Below are positions 25,179 through 33,400 of a DNA stretch of 64,000 nucleotides, one piece after another. The DNA is from an uncultured Eubacteriales bacterium. GTDB taxonomy: Bacteria; Bacillota; Clostridia; Oscillospirales; Oscillospiraceae. The notes under the pieces are model-generated. The model saw nothing but the letters and a program-made list of their open reading frames with translations, had not been told where the DNA came from and did no database searches. The stretch lies in contig UQWI01000002.1 in assembly GCA_900544765.1 (NCBI GenBank), forward strand, positions 1 through 64,000, read 5' to 3'. Each line of letters starts with the position of its first letter. The stretch's first letter is position 1. The position numbers and the translations under genes were made by a program.

Positions 25179-26093
25179 TCAGGTTAGGCTGAAGGCCGTA
25201 CGACAGCCTTCGGCAAAGGCAGGGGCCTTCATTATCCAGCTGCCCTCGTTACCGTTGTCGTCGGAACAGGCAATATAGCAGTCGCGGGTGCCCGGCCTGA
25301 CCGCGGCGTGGGCGCCGCAGAGATTATGGCCGACTTCACGGTTCGGCATGAGAATCTGGCCGCAGGGATAGCCGTCGCGGTTGAGGATAACGACGCGGCC
25401 CTGGTTGAACAAGCAGACATACAGGTTGTCGTCCGAGTCGACCTCGCAGGAGTCGGGACCGAAGTACCCGGTGGTGTGATAGACGACGGTGCCGAGCCCG
25501 AGGTTGTTCATTGGTATGCGCAGTACGCGCCCTGCGGTGAACTCCGTCAACCATATGACACTGTAGTCCGTCGAGAAGGCTATGCCGTTGGGTCCGCACA
25601 GATGGGGAATAAAGCACTCCTGCTCCTTCATGTCGGGAGCGAAGCGGTACACTGCGCCGGTGGGGTTGTACACGGTGCCGAAAAACTGGGTATAGTACAT
25701 GCAGCCTTCGGCGTCAAAGGCTACGTCGTCTATGTCGCAGCCCTCGACGAGCACGTCCATGGTCTTGCCGTCAGGGTCGGCCATAATAAGTCGGCCGCTC
25801 TTTCTGCCCGCAAGGCAGGGTATGAACATTCTGCCGTCACGGTGGAGTTTGACGCTGGCAGGGCGGGTGTCGGCGTCCTCCCATACGACCATGAGTTCAA
25901 GCGTATTCATGTCGAGCTTGTAGACACGCCCGGTGTAGTTGCTGGTGAAGTACATGTCGCCGTTTTTGTCAAAAGTTGTACCCTCGAGGCGCTTCGGTCT
26001 GTCGCGGTGAACGAGAAAGAACTTTTCTGCGGTGACACTCAGCAGGCCCTGCTCTCCGGGCGGCGGCAGACAGACCATTTTTCTGTGCTGCAA
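25179..26093 (-). CDS. SMP-30/gluconolactonase-like beta-propeller protein (304 aa)
   Basis: The sequence contains the hallmarks of the SMP-30/gluconolactonase/LRE-like family: RLEGTTFDKNGDMYFTSNYTGRVYKLD, CDIDDVAFDAEGCMYYTQFFG, GPNGIAFSTDYSVIWLTEFTAGRVLRI and PDSCEVDSDDNLYVCLFNQGRVVILN, matching successive blades with a metal site of Glu, Asn and Asp. Members hydrolyse sugar or hydroxy-acid lactones. The 5' end is uncertain: the frame begins with TTG at 26093 or ATG at 26078, neither with a good ribosome site, and it faces the start region of the truncated alcohol dehydrogenase gene. The junction may be a rearrangement point. Confidence 0.75.
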   Translation of the reverse strand: MQHRKMVCLPPPGEQGLLSVTAEKFFLVHRDRPKRLEGTTFDKNGDMYFTSNYTGRVYKLDMNTLELMVVWEDADTRPASVKLHRDGRMFIPCLAGRKSGRLIMADPDGKTMDVLVEGCDIDDVAFDAEGCMYYTQFFGTVYNPTGAVYRFAPDMKEQECFIPHLCGPNGIAFSTDYSVIWLTEFTAGRVLRIPMNNLGLGTVVYHTTGYFGPDSCEVDSDDNLYVCLFNQGRVVILNRDGYPCGQILMPNREVGHNLCGAHAAVRPGTRDCYIACSDDNGNEGSWIMKAPAFAEGCRTAFSLT

Positions 26094-26103
26094 GGAGGCA
26101 ACT

Positions 26104-26487
26104 ATGAATGACTTCAGCTATTTTTCCACTGTGCGCACGATGTTTAATAACGACCTCGCCGAAGGCTTGGCCGAGGCCCGCAAGGTGCTTGGCGTAAGCA
26201 AAGCCATGATTATAACGGACCCCGGCGTGGCGTCCCTGCCCATCTGGGGCGAGATGCTCGCTGCGATGGACTCCATCGGCTTCGCCTACGAGACTTTCGC
26301 CAAGGTCAAGCCCAACCCCACCGACGTGACCATGACCGAGGCGGCAAACGCGCTCAAAGCCACCGACTGCGACGTCGTCATCGGCTTCGGCGGAGGCAGC
26401 GCCATCGACACGGCGAAGGCTGCGGCCCTGCTGGCTGCAAATCCGGGCGAGCTCTCCGCCTACTACGGCAGGAAGATAACCTTTTGA
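26104..26487 (+). pseudogene. Truncated iron-containing alcohol dehydrogenase (127 aa of about 385)
   Basis: The start has a strong ribosome site (AAGGAGG). The product matches the N-terminal NAD(P)-binding domain of Fe-type alcohol dehydrogenases: AMIITDPGVASL, the cofactor motif GFGGGSAIDTAKAAALLA and PNPTDVTMTEAA. It stops after GELSAYYGRKITF, so the whole helical iron-binding domain with its histidine ligands is missing. A hairpin follows within 50 bases. It is probably a non-functional fragment left by deletion, though expression of the domain alone cannot be excluded. Confidence 0.8.
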
Positions 26488-26532
26488 CGGCACAGGCCCG
26501 GCGTCTCCCCGCTTTTTGCGGCGACTGACATA

Positions 26533-26577
26533 AAGCATCCCCTTTCACGCTTTGTAATCTGCGTAAAAGGGGATGCC
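26533..26577. terminator. Hairpin terminator between the ADH fragment and the methyltransferase gene
   Basis: AGCATCCCCTTT and AAAGGGGATGC arms. On the plus strand they are followed by CTGCAAAAAA, and on the minus strand by TTTATG. It can serve both convergent genes. Confidence 0.6.
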
Positions 26578-26605
26578 TGCAAAAAACGCGGAGCGAACTT
26601 ACCGC

Positions 26606-28312
26606 TTATGCGAGAAGCTTCAGCGCGGCCTGAGCGGCCTGGCCCGCGTCGGGTGTGTAGCAGTCGGCGCCTATCTCGTCGCAGTAGGCCTGGGTTATCG
26701 GCGCGCCGCCTATCATGACTTTGACCGAGCCGCGTATCCCGCGCTCGCCGGCCAGCTCTACGACGCGGCGCATCTCGTCCATTGTGGTTGTGAGCAGGGC
26801 GGAGCATGCGATTACCCCGCAGTGCTCTTTGACGGCGGTCTCTACAAATTGCTCGGCGGAGACGTCCACACCCAGGTCGACAACCTCTATGCCGCTGCCC
26901 TCCATCATTATTTTGACGAGGTTCTTGCCGATGTCGTGCATGTCGCCGCGCACTGTGCCGATGCACACGCGCCCGGCGCTCTTACGTTCGGACGAAGCGA
27001 GCAGTGGCTTGAGCTTGTCGGTGGCGGAATTCATGGCCCTCGCCGCGACCAGCATTTCCGGAACGAAGGCGCGTCCGGCGCTGAAGTCGTCGCCCAGAAG
27101 CTGCATGCCGCGCACCAGCGCGTCGAGCACGCTCTGCGCCTCCTTGCCGTCGGCAAGGGCGGCGTCGACCAGCTCCAGCACGCGTTTGCGGCGGCCGCGG
27201 CGCAGCGCGTCGGCTATCTTGTCCAGGCTTTCGCCGCCGCTCTCGGCGTTTTCCTGCACGGGGACGCTCTCCCGGGCGGTGCGAGGCGCGCCGCGGCGGA
27301 CAATGCCCGCACGGCCGGTGGGCAGATGCACCTCGCTGTTCCACGCGGCTATCTCTGCGTCAATCGCGGCGTCAACCTGGGGATATACCGCGCCTGGCAG
27401 GCCGTAGGTGATACTGGGTATGTAGTGCCCGCCGGGTGTGTTGGCCTCGAGCGCGGCGCGCACATACGTCCTGATTTCAGCCTCAGAGGCGTCCGCGCGA
27501 TCTATCGCCGCGCCGATGCCGCCCATGAGTATCATGCGGCCCTGAAGGTGCTCCTGAAGCGCCGGGATGTTGTTCTCGGGCAGGACGCCCTGCCAGCACT
27601 GTATGCCTATCTCGGCCATATCCTCGATTATGTCGGCGAGGTAGGCGTCGCCGTGGTGGATGGAGATGACGCCGCGAGAGCGGATGTAGCCGTAGAATTT
27701 GCGGTACGGCTCCTTGTAGAACTCGCGCCACATCTCGGGCTTCATAAAGAGCGCGTCCTTGGTACCCCAGTCGTCGTGGGAAAAGATGACGTCGGGGTGC
27801 AGCTTGTCTATTAGCAGCTTCACATAGCGCATGCGGTAGTCGCAGATGTAGTCGATGAGCTCGTGCATCTCGTCCGGGTGCTCATAGAGGTTGGAGAGCG
27901 TGTCCTCAAAGCCCATGAGGAAGTGGCACTGCTCGAACATGCCCGTGCCCATGAAGCCCGCGATTAGCTTTTCGCCTCGCAGGGCGTCGGCCTTGGCGAG
28001 CGTGTCCTCCCAGCCCTCGGAGCAGTTGGCCTCTATGTCCGGGGCGTAGACGAACTCGCGCCAGCGGGTTATGTCGTGGAGCACTTTCTTCTCCTCGCTG
28101 GTGTCCGGCATGGGGCCGGGTGCGTCGGCCGGGAAGAGTATCGTCGTGCCCCAGTGGTCCACGCTCGTAGTGCCGCGCACGCGGTTGCCGCGCAGGTAGC
28201 GGTTGATGGGGTCGCCCGTCATCATAGCTAGGGCTTCGTACTGGTCGAGTATGCGCTCCGGCCTGCCGTCGGGCTTGAGCATTTCGAGGAAGATTTCTCT
28301 TGGCGTTGACAT
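26606..28312 (-). CDS. UroD-type methyltransferase fused to a corrinoid-binding domain (568 aa)
   Basis: Residues 1 to about 345 are a uroporphyrinogen-decarboxylase-fold methyltransferase of the MtaA/MtbA/MtgB type (FSHDDWGTKDALFMKPEMWREFYKEPY and SRGVISIHHGDAYLADIIEDMAEIG). Residues from about 355 on are a corrinoid protein: a helical cap, then the cobalt-binding motif DMHDIG (D457, H459, G462), SALLTTTM and VMIGGAP. Both are usually separate proteins, so methyl group and cobamide are held in one chain. Start at 28312 follows AGGGGGT; the longer frame runs into the next gene. A corrinoid activator and homocysteine methyltransferase lie nearby. The methyl donor is unknown. Confidence 0.9.
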   Translation of the reverse strand: MSTPREIFLEMLKPDGRPERILDQYEALAMMTGDPINRYLRGNRVRGTTSVDHWGTTILFPADAPGPMPDTSEEKKVLHDITRWREFVYAPDIEANCSEGWEDTLAKADALRGEKLIAGFMGTGMFEQCHFLMGFEDTLSNLYEHPDEMHELIDYICDYRMRYVKLLIDKLHPDVIFSHDDWGTKDALFMKPEMWREFYKEPYRKFYGYIRSRGVISIHHGDAYLADIIEDMAEIGIQCWQGVLPENNIPALQEHLQGRMILMGGIGAAIDRADASEAEIRTYVRAALEANTPGGHYIPSITYGLPGAVYPQVDAAIDAEIAAWNSEVHLPTGRAGIVRRGAPRTARESVPVQENAESGGESLDKIADALRRGRRKRVLELVDAALADGKEAQSVLDALVRGMQLLGDDFSAGRAFVPEMLVAARAMNSATDKLKPLLASSERKSAGRVCIGTVRGDMHDIGKNLVKIMMEGSGIEVVDLGVDVSAEQFVETAVKEHCGVIACSALLTTTMDEMRRVVELAGERGIRGSVKVMIGGAPITQAYCDEIGADCYTPDAGQAAQAALKLLA

Positions 28313-28323
28313 GGTTTGACCCC

Positions 28324-28857
28324 CTAATTTATAAGTATGCAGGATGAATACGTTATCGTTGCCGGGCCGTGATAGTAATCGAGCCCGGCGCTTTTGCATG
28401 CGCTGGACACGAGTATGCCGTAGGCCTCCATACTCGGCCAGAGCTTGTCGGGATGGCGGCATGGCTTGTCGGGATATGTGCACTTTACACAGCGGGTGCA
28501 GGAGCCCGCGCCCATGGGCAGGCAATCTCCGCGTGTAATCAGGCGTGCCTGCCTGGTGAGCGTGTCGAAGCGGCGCTTGTGGAGCGCTTCGGCGGCCCTC
28601 AGGCCCTCCACGTCGAAGTCGCCGTCCAACTTGGACACCGTCTGCACCAGCACGCAGCGCGAGAACTTCCCGGCGCGTGCCTCAAGCGCCTCGATCGTAC
28701 CGCAGGCGGGGGGACAGCTCCAGCACTTCCCGTAGCGCTTGCAGCGCCCGGAGGCGCACATCCCGCGCACCTCCGGCGAAAACGTCAGCTTGCCCGCGTC
28801 GAACTCCGAGGCGCACTCGAAACCTATGTCCAGGGCAAGAGCGGTTAGCTCGGGCAT
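28324..28857 (-). CDS. DUF2284 cysteine-rich metal-binding protein (177 aa)
   Basis: The cysteine pattern of DUF2284 proteins is clear: RGMCASGRCKRYGKCWSCPPACG near residues 31-53, and CTRCVKCTYPDKPCRHP near 120-136, followed by SMEAYGILV. These proteins are predicted to bind iron-sulphur clusters and are often found beside corrinoid methyltransferase genes. Here it lies 11 bases upstream of the UroD-corrinoid fusion and is transcribed with it. AAAGGTGG precedes the ATG. Its biochemical role is not established. Confidence 0.9.
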   Translation of the reverse strand: MPELTALALDIGFECASEFDAGKLTFSPEVRGMCASGRCKRYGKCWSCPPACGTIEALEARAGKFSRCVLVQTVSKLDGDFDVEGLRAAEALHKRRFDTLTRQARLITRGDCLPMGAGSCTRCVKCTYPDKPCRHPDKLWPSMEAYGILVSSACKSAGLDYYHGPATITYSSCILIN

Positions 28858-29365
28858 TCAAACGCCACCTTTCAACGTGAGTAGTTAGTTCCGGCAACAT
28901 GGGTGCAGAATTGCCCCCTCCGACCCGCTCTGCGGGCCACCTCCCCTGCAAGTCGTGACGGTACGTTGCAGCAATAATACCCACCGACTACCACCCGGCA
29001 GCGGCCGGCCGTAAGGCCGAGAACCACGGTCGGCGGTGCACAAGAACGTATACGACGAAGGGATGACCACGTTCGGTTACGCTGTGGCCATGTAACAGCC
29101 GGTAAACGTCGGTCTGGCACCCCAAGCGGCTTTCCTTTCGGGGGTGTGGGGGTGCTTTCTTTGGCCAAGCGCAAAGAAAGCATCCCCACAGGTGGTCGCA
29201 ACTGCTCCAGTGGTTGCACGTCCCCCGGCGCACCTTATGCGGTGCGCCCTACACGGCGGGCATGCAGGGGGCCATTCCCCTGCACCCACTCCTCCAGCGC
29301 GCTTGACCGCGCCTGCAAAAAATAGTATATTGGTAATACATTGATTATAAGGTGGTGAGGCCGCG
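28858..29365. other. 508-base intergenic region of repeat-like, hairpin-rich DNA
   Basis: Several short frames overlap on both strands but have shadow-like composition. On the minus strand one piece reads SRLAGEVARRAGRRG, the translation of a repeat I associate with clostridial intergenic elements. Around 29153-29187 GCTTTCTTTGG and CCAAGCGCAAAGAAAGC form a hairpin. At 29228-29255 GGTGCGCCCTACA recurs from the livJ-livH gap (8598). The last 60 bases are AT-rich and probably hold the promoter of the corrinoid activator gene. No gene is called. Confidence 0.5.
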
Positions 29366-30910
29366 GTGTCAACCGTCACCGTGCGCTCCGAGAGCGGAGA
29401 CATCAAACTTGAATACGAGCCGGGCGTGACGCTCCTGGACGTCCTGAGCGCCGAGTCCTTCGACATAGCCGCGCCCTGCGGCGGGCAGGGCAAGTGCGGC
29501 AAATGCGCCGTCACGCTAGTCTCGCCCGACGGCACGCGCGAGCGGGTGAACGCCTGCCGTATACTCGCGTCCGACGTGGGCGAGCGCGTCGTGATAGCGC
29601 CCGACTCCGCCTCCGGCGGCGAGATTCAGCTCGAGGGTTCTGCAATCGCAGGCGCGGGTACGCTCAGCGGTTACGCCGCCGCGCTGGACATAGGCACGAC
29701 GACCCTCGCCGTGCGCATAATCGACCGCGCAAGCGGCGAGACGCTCGCCTCGGCCAGTGCGTGGAACGCTCAGGCGCCCTACGGCGCTGACGTTGTCAGC
29801 CGCATCAAACACGCCTCCAAACCCGGCGGGCTTGAAAAGCTAACGGCGCTGGTGCGCAATCAGGCGCGGGAACTCATCTCCATCGCCTGCGGCGACGCCA
29901 ACGTTGCGCACGAGGAAATAACCGAGATACTCTGCGCGGGCAACACGACTATGGAGCACATTTTTGCCGGAATCCCGCCCGAAAGCATAGGCCGTGCGCC
30001 GTACACGCCGGAGACGTACTTCACCGACGGCGGCGAGCTGCGCGACGAGGCCTTCCCAAACGCAAAAATCCGCCTCGCGCCCTGCGTCTCCGGTTACGTC
30101 GGAGGCGACACTGCGGCGGCGGTATACGCCACGGGCATGTCTGAAAAGAGCGGCGTGCGCCTGCTTATGGACATAGGTACGAACGGAGAACTGGTACTGG
30201 GCGGCAAGGACGGGCTCATAAGCTGTTCCGTGGCCTGCGGCCCGGCATTTGAAGGCGCGGAGATAAGCTGCGGCATGCGCTCGGTGCCAGGCGCCATCAG
30301 CGCTGTGCGCTTTGCGCAGGGCGAGTTCTGGTATGTGGTCATCGGCGGCGGTTACCCGAAAGGCATCTGCGGCACGGGCATAGTCGACGCGCTGGCCGAA
30401 ATGCTCAGAAGCGGCGTCGTGGACGGCACGGGGCGGCTCCTGGAGCCGGACGAGCTGCCGAAGGGCCTGCGCGAGACGGTCTCGATAAACAAGAAGGGCA
30501 ACCTGTCCTTCACCGTTGCGCCCGGTGTGAAGCTCAGGGCCGCGGACATACGCAAGCTGCAGCTGGCAAAGGCGGCCGTGCGCGCAGGCGTGGAGCTGCT
30601 CATGAAGCGCGCGGGCGTCACGGCTCAGGACATAGACGAGGTGTATCTCGCCGGGGGCTTCGGCACGAGGCTGAATATACAAAGCGCTGCCGCGATAGGG
30701 CTCATCCCGCCGGAGCTGGCGGACAAGACCCGCGCCGTCGGCAACGCGTCGCTCGACGGGGCGCATCGCGCACTGTGTACGCCTGGTGGCTTTGACAGCC
30801 TGCTTGAAATACGCGCACGCTGCGGCTACATGGAGCTCTCGGGCAGCGCGGAGTTTTCCGACGCCTTTGTGGACGCGATGGCCTTTTACGACGACGAAGA
30901 GGAGGACTGA
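29366..30910 (+). CDS. Corrinoid-protein reductive activator (RACo-like, DUF4445 ASKHA family), 514 aa
   Basis: The N-terminal ferredoxin-like domain holds a 2Fe-2S cluster (C38, C44, C47 in APCGGQGKCGKC, and C64). After a linker comes an actin-like ATPase core with DIGTTTLAVRIID, LMDIGTNGELVLG, GGGYPKGICGTGIVDALAEM and VYLAGGFGTRLNIQSA. This is the layout of proteins that use ATP to reduce inactive Co(II) corrinoids back to Co(I). It stands divergently from the UroD-corrinoid fusion and immediately before the homocysteine methyltransferase gene (two-base gap). Start GTG at 29366 with GGTGGTGAGG upstream. Confidence 0.93.
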   Translation: MSTVTVRSESGDIKLEYEPGVTLLDVLSAESFDIAAPCGGQGKCGKCAVTLVSPDGTRERVNACRILASDVGERVVIAPDSASGGEIQLEGSAIAGAGTLSGYAAALDIGTTTLAVRIIDRASGETLASASAWNAQAPYGADVVSRIKHASKPGGLEKLTALVRNQARELISIACGDANVAHEEITEILCAGNTTMEHIFAGIPPESIGRAPYTPETYFTDGGELRDEAFPNAKIRLAPCVSGYVGGDTAAAVYATGMSEKSGVRLLMDIGTNGELVLGGKDGLISCSVACGPAFEGAEISCGMRSVPGAISAVRFAQGEFWYVVIGGGYPKGICGTGIVDALAEMLRSGVVDGTGRLLEPDELPKGLRETVSINKKGNLSFTVAPGVKLRAADIRKLQLAKAAVRAGVELLMKRAGVTAQDIDEVYLAGGFGTRLNIQSAAAIGLIPPELADKTRAVGNASLDGAHRALCTPGGFDSLLEIRARCGYMELSGSAEFSDAFVDAMAFYDDEEED

Positions 30911-30912
30911 CC

Positions 30913-32130
30913 ATGCAACTGTACTACCCCGTGATATTGGACGGCGCTACCGGCACCGAGCTGCAAAAGAGAGGCTTCACCGGCGGCGGATGCGCCGAGG
31001 CCTGGGTGCTGGAGCACCCCGAGGCGATGCTGGACATACAGCGCAGATACGTCGATGCGGGCAGCGGCATAATCTACACGCCCACCTTCGGCGCGAACCG
31101 CGTCAAGCTCGAGGGGGCGGGCATATTTAACTCCGTGCGCGACTACAACCTGCGCCTCGCGGCCATATCCAAGGAGGCTGCGGCGGGGCGAGCGCTCGTA
31201 GCCGGGGACATCGCACCCACGGGGCTGTTCCTCGCCCCGCTCGGCACTGCGAGCTTTGAAGAGCTCGTGGAAATATATGCCGAGCAGGCCGCCGCACTCG
31301 AAGAGGCGGGCGTCGACCTCTTCGCCATTGAGACGATGATGACCCTGCCGGAGGCGCGCGCGGCCCTGCTCGCGGTGCGCTCTGTGAGCAAAAAGCCCGC
31401 CCTTGTGAGCTTCACCTGCGACGAACACGGCAAGACGCTCACCGGCACTGACGCTGCCGCGGCGCTTGTGGTCATGCAGGGCATGGGCGCGGACGCCTTC
31501 GGGCTCAACTGCTCCGTCGGCCCGCGCGACATACTTGCGCAGATTGAACGCCTGCGCCCCTGGGCGGAGATACCGCTGCTTGCAAAGCCGAACGCCGGAC
31601 TGCCTGAGGTTGTCGACGGGAGGACCGTCTACGACTGCCCTCCGGACGAGTTTGCGGCCACGGCGCGCGCGTTCTCTGAGGCCGGGGTGGCCTTCTTCGG
31701 CGGCTGCTGCGGCACGGACGAGAGCCATATCTCTGCGCTCAGGAGCGCGCTCGAGGGCGTGACGCCCGCTGAGAATGCGCCGGATTTCGGCGGAAGGCTC
31801 CCCTGCGCCAGCGAGAAGGAGGCCTTCCTGCTCGCGCCGGACGTGGAGATTCCCGAGCCCTTCGACTGCGGCGACAGCCTCGCCGACGACATAGAGGACG
31901 CCCAGGACGAGGGCGCGGAGATAATCGCCGTGCGCGTGGACAGCCTCGCCGACGCGGAGGCCTTTGCCGACTGCCAGTATGCGGTCAAGCGCCCGCTGGC
32001 AATAGTCAGCGATGACGCCGCCGCGCTTGAGGCGGCGCTGAGGGCCTATCAGGGCCGAGCGCTCTACTCCGGCGGGCTCGGCGACGACGAGCTCCTTCCG
32101 CTCGCGGAGAAGTACGGCCTGGTGCTCTGA
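30913..32130 (+). CDS. Homocysteine S-methyltransferase-domain protein (405 aa)
   Basis: Residues 1 to about 290 match the homocysteine-binding barrel of MetH/BhmT: VILDGATGTELQKRGF, TPTFGANRVKL, a FGLNCSVGP segment, and the zinc-binding FFGGCCGTDESHI motif with the third cysteine supplied by LNCS. Residues beyond about 295 (LPCASEKEAFLLAP...LLPLAEKYGLVL) form a roughly 110-residue C-terminal extension that is not a folate or cobalamin domain of MetH, and I do not recognise it. Its neighbours suggest transfer of a corrinoid-bound methyl group to homocysteine or a related thiol. It is coupled to the activator gene. Confidence 0.85.
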   Translation: MQLYYPVILDGATGTELQKRGFTGGGCAEAWVLEHPEAMLDIQRRYVDAGSGIIYTPTFGANRVKLEGAGIFNSVRDYNLRLAAISKEAAAGRALVAGDIAPTGLFLAPLGTASFEELVEIYAEQAAALEEAGVDLFAIETMMTLPEARAALLAVRSVSKKPALVSFTCDEHGKTLTGTDAAAALVVMQGMGADAFGLNCSVGPRDILAQIERLRPWAEIPLLAKPNAGLPEVVDGRTVYDCPPDEFAATARAFSEAGVAFFGGCCGTDESHISALRSALEGVTPAENAPDFGGRLPCASEKEAFLLAPDVEIPEPFDCGDSLADDIEDAQDEGAEIIAVRVDSLADAEAFADCQYAVKRPLAIVSDDAAALEAALRAYQGRALYSGGLGDDELLPLAEKYGLVL

Positions 32131-32190
32131 GCGGACTCTCCAAATCGGACAAATAAGTCCGCGGCAGATTGAGCGCGGCGAAATTAATGG

Positions 32191-32218
32191 TTGCATTTAC
32201 CGCGCTATGTGTTAAAAT
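32191..32218 (+). promoter_or_regulatory. Sigma-A promoter of the ferredoxin gene
   Basis: TTGCAT (32191-32196) and TAAAAT (32213-32218), 16-base spacer, about 60 bases before the ATG. Confidence 0.75.
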
Positions 32219-32277
32219 ACATCCGTACATTCGGATAGACAGCCGATGTAAAACACAAGAGAACGGAGGTAAGATTC

Positions 32278-32448
32278 ATGGCTTACGTCATCAATGACAA
32301 CTGTGTTGCCTGCGGCACCTGCGCCGCCAACTGTCCTGTTGAGGCTATCGACATGGGCGACGACAAGTACGTCATCGACCAGGACAAGTGCATCTCCTGC
32401 GGTACCTGCGCTGCCAACTGCCCTGTCGAGGCCATCGAGGAGCAGTAA
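32278..32448 (+). CDS. 2[4Fe-4S] clostridial ferredoxin (56 aa)
   Basis: Two CxxCxxCxxxCP motifs (C9, C12, C15, C19 and C38, C41, C44, C48) in a 56-residue protein that is the standard clostridial electron carrier. Each motif is followed by VEAI, and the two halves are near repeats. A strong ribosome site (GGAGGT) and a clear promoter indicate high expression. It is a likely partner for PFOR (16.2-19.7 kb) and for low-potential corrinoid activation next door. Confidence 0.97.
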   Translation: MAYVINDNCVACGTCAANCPVEAIDMGDDKYVIDQDKCISCGTCAANCPVEAIEEQ

Positions 32449-32477
32449 AAGCTTCCGGGGTCCTGCCTCGGAAGAGC

Positions 32478-32518
32478 GTATTTTGCCCCAAAAGGCGCAG
32501 CCTTTTGGGGCAAAATAC
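32478..32518. terminator. 18-base perfect inverted repeat after the ferredoxin gene
   Basis: GTATTTTGCCCCAAAAGG and CCTTTTGGGGCAAAATAC with a five-base loop. Position fits a terminator of the ferredoxin gene, but there is no downstream U tract. Confidence 0.65.
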
Positions 32519-32620
32519 CAGGTGGGCAATGCCTGCCTTGAAAGAAGCTTACCCCGCATGTGCGGGTTTGTTTCCGCGCGCCCTGGAACATGAGCCCTGG
32601 CCCGGATGGCCCGGATATGC

Positions 32621-32678
32621 AAAGCTTCATGCGCTGCCATTCGTGTCGTTTTGCGACGGCTGCGGCGCATGAAGCTTT
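32621..32678 (+). repeat. 14-base perfect inverted repeat just before the methyltransferase start
   Basis: AAAGCTTCATGCGC and its exact complement flank an inner GTCG/CGAC stem. The structure ends five bases before the AGGAGGT ribosome site, so it could influence transcription or initiation of the next gene. Confidence 0.6.
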
Positions 32679-32696
32679 ATTGTAGGAGGTGTTCTC

Positions 32697-33398
32697 GTGA
32701 AGCTGTGGCCCGGAGGGCCCGAATACGAGGGCGGGGACGCCTTCCCCGTCACGACGGACAGCGTGCTGCTCGCGGACTTCGTCCGCGTGAAGCCGGGCAT
32801 GCGCGTGCTGGAGCTCGGCTGCGGCGCAGGCATCATATCCCTGCTGCTGCTTGTGAGGGAGCCCGGCGTACGCCTGGAGGCCGTGGAGATAGATTCACGC
32901 GCTGCCGCCCGCGCTAGGGACAACTTCGCCGCGAACGGCCTGGAGGCCGGCGTGGTTTGCGGGGACCTGCGGGACGCATCCTGCCTGCCGCCGGCGAATT
33001 CGTGTTCCCTCGTCGTCTGCAATCCGCCGTATTTCGCGGCGAACAGCGGGAAACAGGCCTCGGACGCCCGCCGCGCCATGGCGCGAAGCGAGGGCGGGTG
33101 CACCTTCGCGGAGGTCTGCGCGGCCGCTGCGCGCAGCTTGAAGCAGGGCGGACGCTTCGCCTTCGTACACCGCGCGGAGCGCCTGGCGGAGATATTTGCC
33201 GTGCTCGCGGGAAAGCGGCTTGAACCCAAGCGTCTGCGCCTGGTGCAGCACAGCGCCGACAGCGCCCCGGGGCTCGTGCTCTGTGAGGCGGTGCGCTTCG
33301 GTGCGCCGGGCCTGACCGTTGAGCCCGCGCTGCTGCTTCACACGCCGGACGGCGCCGACAGCGCCGAGGCCAGGCGCATCTATCATTTGGAGGACTGA
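32697..33398 (+). CDS. trmN6: tRNA1(Val) A37 N6-methyltransferase-like protein (233 aa)
   Basis: A class I SAM-dependent methyltransferase: the SAM loop LELGCGAGIISLLLL, the acidic EAVEID, and the base-flipping NPPY motif (VVCNPPYF) that marks N6-adenine methyltransferases. The opening LWPGGPEYEGGDAFPVTTDSVLLADFV is typical of TrmN6/YabB proteins. In Firmicutes trmN6 and rsmI are commonly neighbours, as here (two-base gap). Start GTG at 32697 with AGGAGGT upstream. Confidence 0.9.
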   Translation: MKLWPGGPEYEGGDAFPVTTDSVLLADFVRVKPGMRVLELGCGAGIISLLLLVREPGVRLEAVEIDSRAAARARDNFAANGLEAGVVCGDLRDASCLPPANSCSLVVCNPPYFAANSGKQASDARRAMARSEGGCTFAEVCAAAARSLKQGGRFAFVHRAERLAEIFAVLAGKRLEPKRLRLVQHSADSAPGLVLCEAVRFGAPGLTVEPALLLHTPDGADSAEARRIYHLED

Positions 33399-33400
33399 AC

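Noticed and set aside
28313..28323. Cobalamin riboswitch for the corrinoid genes
   Set aside because: There is no room between the genes at 28312 and 28324, and no B12-box-like sequence in the 28858-29365 region.
28872..29535. Several short overlapping frames on the minus strand
   Set aside because: No ribosome sites, mutually overlapping, and part of repeat-like intergenic DNA.
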